A stretch of 15,664 bases of DNA, taken from positions 1 through 15,664 of the forward strand of contig JAQBNV010000501.1 in the NCBI GenBank assembly GCA_028288395.1. The letters run 5' to 3'. The stretch is from Adhaeribacter sp. Lineage in GTDB: Bacteria > Bacteroidota > Bacteroidia > Cytophagales > Hymenobacteraceae. Below the pieces are notes generated by a model. The model saw only the letters and a list, made by a program, of their open reading frames with translations. It did no database searches and was not told the origin of the DNA. The translations under genes were made by a program, and so were the position numbers. Of the stretch, positions 13,699-15,664 are shown in pieces. How positions within the stretch are numbered: position 1 is the first letter of the stretch; every line of letters begins with the position of its first letter.

Positions 13699-14042
13699 AG
13701 TTACAAAGAACTTCAGCAAGCGTGCAAAAACCTTAATAAAGAAATACTCATCCCTGTTTAATGAGTTGGAGGCACTCGAATAAGAGCTTACCGGCAATCC
13801 CTATCTGGGGCAACCTCTAGGCAGTGATTCCTACAAAATAAGACTGTCAATTTAAAAGTAAAGGAACAGGGAAAAGCGGCGGAGCGAGAATTATAACCCA
13901 CGTCAATGGCGAAGTAATAGGAACTATTGAGAAGAGTGCAGATGAGGAAATTACCGTTTACCTTCTTACCATCTACGATAAGTCAGAAACGAAATCGATA
14001 TCCAACAAAGAGTTGCAAGAACTCATCAAGAGCAAGGGCTGA
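13682..14042 (+). pseudogene. Broken RelE-like toxin gene
   Basis: A RelE/ParE-superfamily toxin (ribosome-dependent mRNA nuclease family) of about 119 residues can be rebuilt from this stretch. The frame opens MKVEIRVTKNFSKRAKTLIK and runs 33 codons to a TAA at 13781-13783. Beyond it the same frame continues with ELTGNPYLGQPLGSDSYKIR. A +1 T within TTT at 13851-13853 then shifts the frame, after which come SKGTGKSGGARIITHVNGEV and TVYLLTIYDKSE, ending in TGA at 14040-14042. These blocks are the signature of Bacteroidota RelE-like toxins. Two separate lesions make a sequencing artefact unlikely. The remaining 33-residue product would lack the catalytic C-terminal half. Overlap with the antitoxin is 17 bases. 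Confidence 0.85.
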
Positions 14043-14140
14043 CCGCAAGAGAAGTACCCCGCCCAATAAAACTGAATGCGAGCCTACAAATAAAGTGAGG
14101 CTTAAGGGATGATGACCGAGAAGTAATACCACGAGGTAAA

Positions 14141-14173
14141 ATAAGAAACGGCCTCTAAAAGGCCGTTTCTTAT
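14141..14173. terminator. Bidirectional terminator between toxin remnant and fumC
   Basis: ATAAGAAACGGCCT (14141-14154) and AGGCCGTTTCTTAT (14160-14173) pair perfectly over 14 bases around a five-base loop. On the minus strand TTTTA follows, 74 bases after the fumC stop. On the plus strand the stem itself ends in TTTCTTAT. It should stop transcription from both sides. Confidence 0.88.
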
Positions 14174-14246
14174 AATTGGATAAAAGTAAAAACCATCGGC
14201 TGCTTCCTTTAGGTATTTTCAAAAGTTTGGAAAACTTTTAATCCGG

Positions 14247-15656
14247 TTAAATATTGCGGTCGGCTTTTAAACTGCCAATCATATCTTCCGGCCGCACCCA
14301 CTCGGTGAATTGCGCGTCGGTTAATAATCCTAAATCCAGGGCAGCCTGGCGCAGGGTGGTGCCTTCTTTGTGCGCTTTTTTTGCAATTTTAGCGGCATTT
14401 TCGTACCCAATGTGTGGGTTTAGGGCCGTTACCAGCATCAAAGAGTTTTCCAGTTGGCGTTTAATTACTTCGTAGTTCGGCGCAATGCCTACGGCGCAAT
14501 GCTTGTCGAACGAATCGCAGGCATCCCCTAGTAAACGGGCGCTCATCAGCAGGTTGTAAATCATAACGGGTTTAAACACGTTCAGCTCAAAATGGCCGTT
14601 CATGCCGCCTACACTGATGGCGACGTCGTTGCCGATTACCTGGGCGCAAACCATGGTCATGGCTTCGGCCTGGGTGGGGTTTACTTTGCCCGGCATAATA
14701 GAAGAACCCGGCTCGTTTTCCGGAATAATAATTTCGCCGATACCGGAACGCGGGCCGGATGCCAGCAACCGAATATCATTCGCAATTTTCATCAAGCTAA
14801 CGGCCAGTTGCTTCAGGGCGCCCGAAGTTTCTACAATGGCATCGTGCGCGGCCAGTGATTCAAATTTGTTTTCGGCGGTGCGCAGCGGCAAATTCGAGAA
14901 TTCGGCAATTTTCTGGGCTACCAGTTCGGCGTAACCGGCCGGTGTATTTAAACCGGTACCCACGGCCGAGCCGCCCAAGGCCAGTTCGCTTAAATGATCG
15001 AGGGTATTGCGCAGGGCGCGCATGCCGTGGTCGAGTTGCGATACATAACCTGAAAGTTCCTGGCCCAAGGTCAATGGCGTAGCATCCATCAAATGCGTGC
15101 GGCCTATTTTTACCACGTCCATGTATTCCTGCGATTTCTGGTGCAGCGTGTTGCGCAGTTTTTGTACCATGGGCAGCGTGTGTTCGGCTACTATTTTATA
15201 ACCGGCAATGTGCATGGCCGTCGGAAACGTATCGTTCGACGACTGCGATTTATTTACATCATCGTTCGGGTGAATCTGTTTTTTCTCGTCCATTAAATTC
15301 CCGCCCAGCAATACGTGGGCCCGGTTAGCTACCACCTCGTTCACGTTCATGTTGCTTTGGGTGCCCGAACCGGTTTGCCATACCACCAGCGGAAACTCGT
15401 TATCCAGGTCGCCGGCCAATATTTCGTCACAAACGCGGGAGATAATATCAGCTTTTTCGCGGGGCAGCACGCCCAACTCGGTGTTGGCATACGCGGCCGA
15501 TTTTTTCAGGATAGCAAACGCCGCTATTACCTCTTTGGGCATTAACTGGCCGCCAATGGTAAAGTTATCTTTGGAACGCTGGGTTTGTGCGCCCCAGTAA
15601 CGGTGTGCCGGGACCTCAACCGGCCCCATGGTGTCTTTTTCAATCCGGATACTCAT
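14247..15656 (-). CDS. fumC: Class II fumarate hydratase
   Basis: The 469-residue length matches FumC (about 460-470). It is the iron-free tetrameric fumarase that interconverts fumarate and L-malate in the TCA cycle. Conserved regions in order are [14 protein letters not shown] (95-108), [12 protein letters not shown] (138-149), [16 protein letters not shown] (185-200, His188 being the catalytic base region) and the fumarase/aspartase signature [17 protein letters not shown] (317-333), in which Ser318 is the catalytic acid on a mobile loop. The C-terminal [20 protein letters not shown] helix is complete. The ATG at 15656 is nine bases from the window edge and gives the expected N-terminus [15 protein letters not shown], so the gene is full length; its promoter lies outside. 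It is closely related to aspartase in fold, but the fumarase-type TGSGTQSN and GRTHLMDA favour FumC. Confidence 0.96.
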   Translation of the reverse strand: MSIRIEKDTMGPVEVPAHRYWGAQTQRSKDNFTIGGQLMPKEVIAAFAILKKSAAYANTELGVLPREKADIISRVCDEILAGDLDNEFPLVVWQTGSGTQSNMNVNEVVANRAHVLLGGNLMDEKKQIHPNDDVNKSQSSNDTFPTAMHIAGYKIVAEHTLPMVQKLRNTLHQKSQEYMDVVKIGRTHLMDATPLTLGQELSGYVSQLDHGMRALRNTLDHLSELALGGSAVGTGLNTPAGYAELVAQKIAEFSNLPLRTAENKFESLAAHDAIVETSGALKQLAVSLMKIANDIRLLASGPRSGIGEIIIPENEPGSSIMPGKVNPTQAEAMTMVCAQVIGNDVAISVGGMNGHFELNVFKPVMIYNLLMSARLLGDACDSFDKHCAVGIAPNYEVIKRQLENSLMLVTALNPHIGYENAAKIAKKAHKEGTTLRQAALDLGLLTDAQFTEWVRPEDMIGSLKADRNI

Positions 15657-15664
15657 ATTTTTTA

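Noticed and set aside
13983..14222. 79-residue minus-strand frame crossing the toxin remnant
   Set aside because: It overlaps the terminator hairpin and is antisense to the recognisable toxin coding sequence.
1..15664. CRISPR array, tRNA or rRNA, insertion sequence or phage genes
   Set aside because: No regularly spaced repeats, cloverleaf, rRNA-like conserved stretch, transposase or phage protein was seen by reading both strands.

Overview
The window most resembles a chromosomal segment of a Bacteroidota bacterium, probably order Cytophagales (Hymenobacteraceae-like, e.g. an Adhaeribacter relative). This is inferred from the proteins (RskA-like cupin anti-sigma factor, DUF6265-type protein, RluE/MtfA/FKBP types, Tat-exported Gfo/Idh/MocA oxidoreductase), from weak or absent Shine-Dalgarno sequences, and from -7 boxes of the TAnnTTTG type. 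No rRNA, tRNA, CRISPR array, intact insertion sequence or phage module was seen.

Layout. At 1-530 lies a decayed minus-strand DinB-family gene that runs off the left edge. It is followed by a small SRPBCC/AHSA1 protein (minus, 725-1108). A plus-strand lipoprotein (1541-1960) carries two copies of a His/Cys motif. It converges on an ECF sigma factor and cupin anti-sigma factor operon (minus, 3303 to 2156, start and stop codons overlapping). Next come NADP-type glutamate dehydrogenase gdhA (minus, 3711-5051) with a textbook terminator, then a 730-base AT-rich spacer holding an interrupted open frame and a 77-base inverted-repeat element. rluE (plus, 5781-6380) converges on mtfA (minus, 6417-7337). 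A run of minus-strand genes follows: an exported FKBP-type prolyl isomerase, a cytosolic STAS/SpoIIAA-like protein, a secreted DUF6265-like protein and a Tat-exported Gfo/Idh/MocA oxidoreductase. The plus-strand segment 11679-14042 is lower in GC. It holds a large lipoprotein with TIKI/ChaN/EreA-like motifs and a type II toxin-antitoxin locus whose antitoxin is intact and whose RelE-like toxin is broken by a nonsense codon and a frameshift. The window ends with fumC (minus, 14247-15656), which has a perfect 14-bp bidirectional terminator.

Most genes are monocistronic housekeeping or accessory genes. The only tight operons are sigma/anti-sigma and antitoxin/toxin. The housekeeping enzymes (GdhA, FumC, RluE) show nothing unusual. 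The less ordinary content is the duplicated-motif lipoprotein, the TIKI-like lipoprotein, the orphaned antitoxin, and several structured inverted repeats in the spacers. I see no clear multi-gene novel system; the individual oddities are listed as findings.
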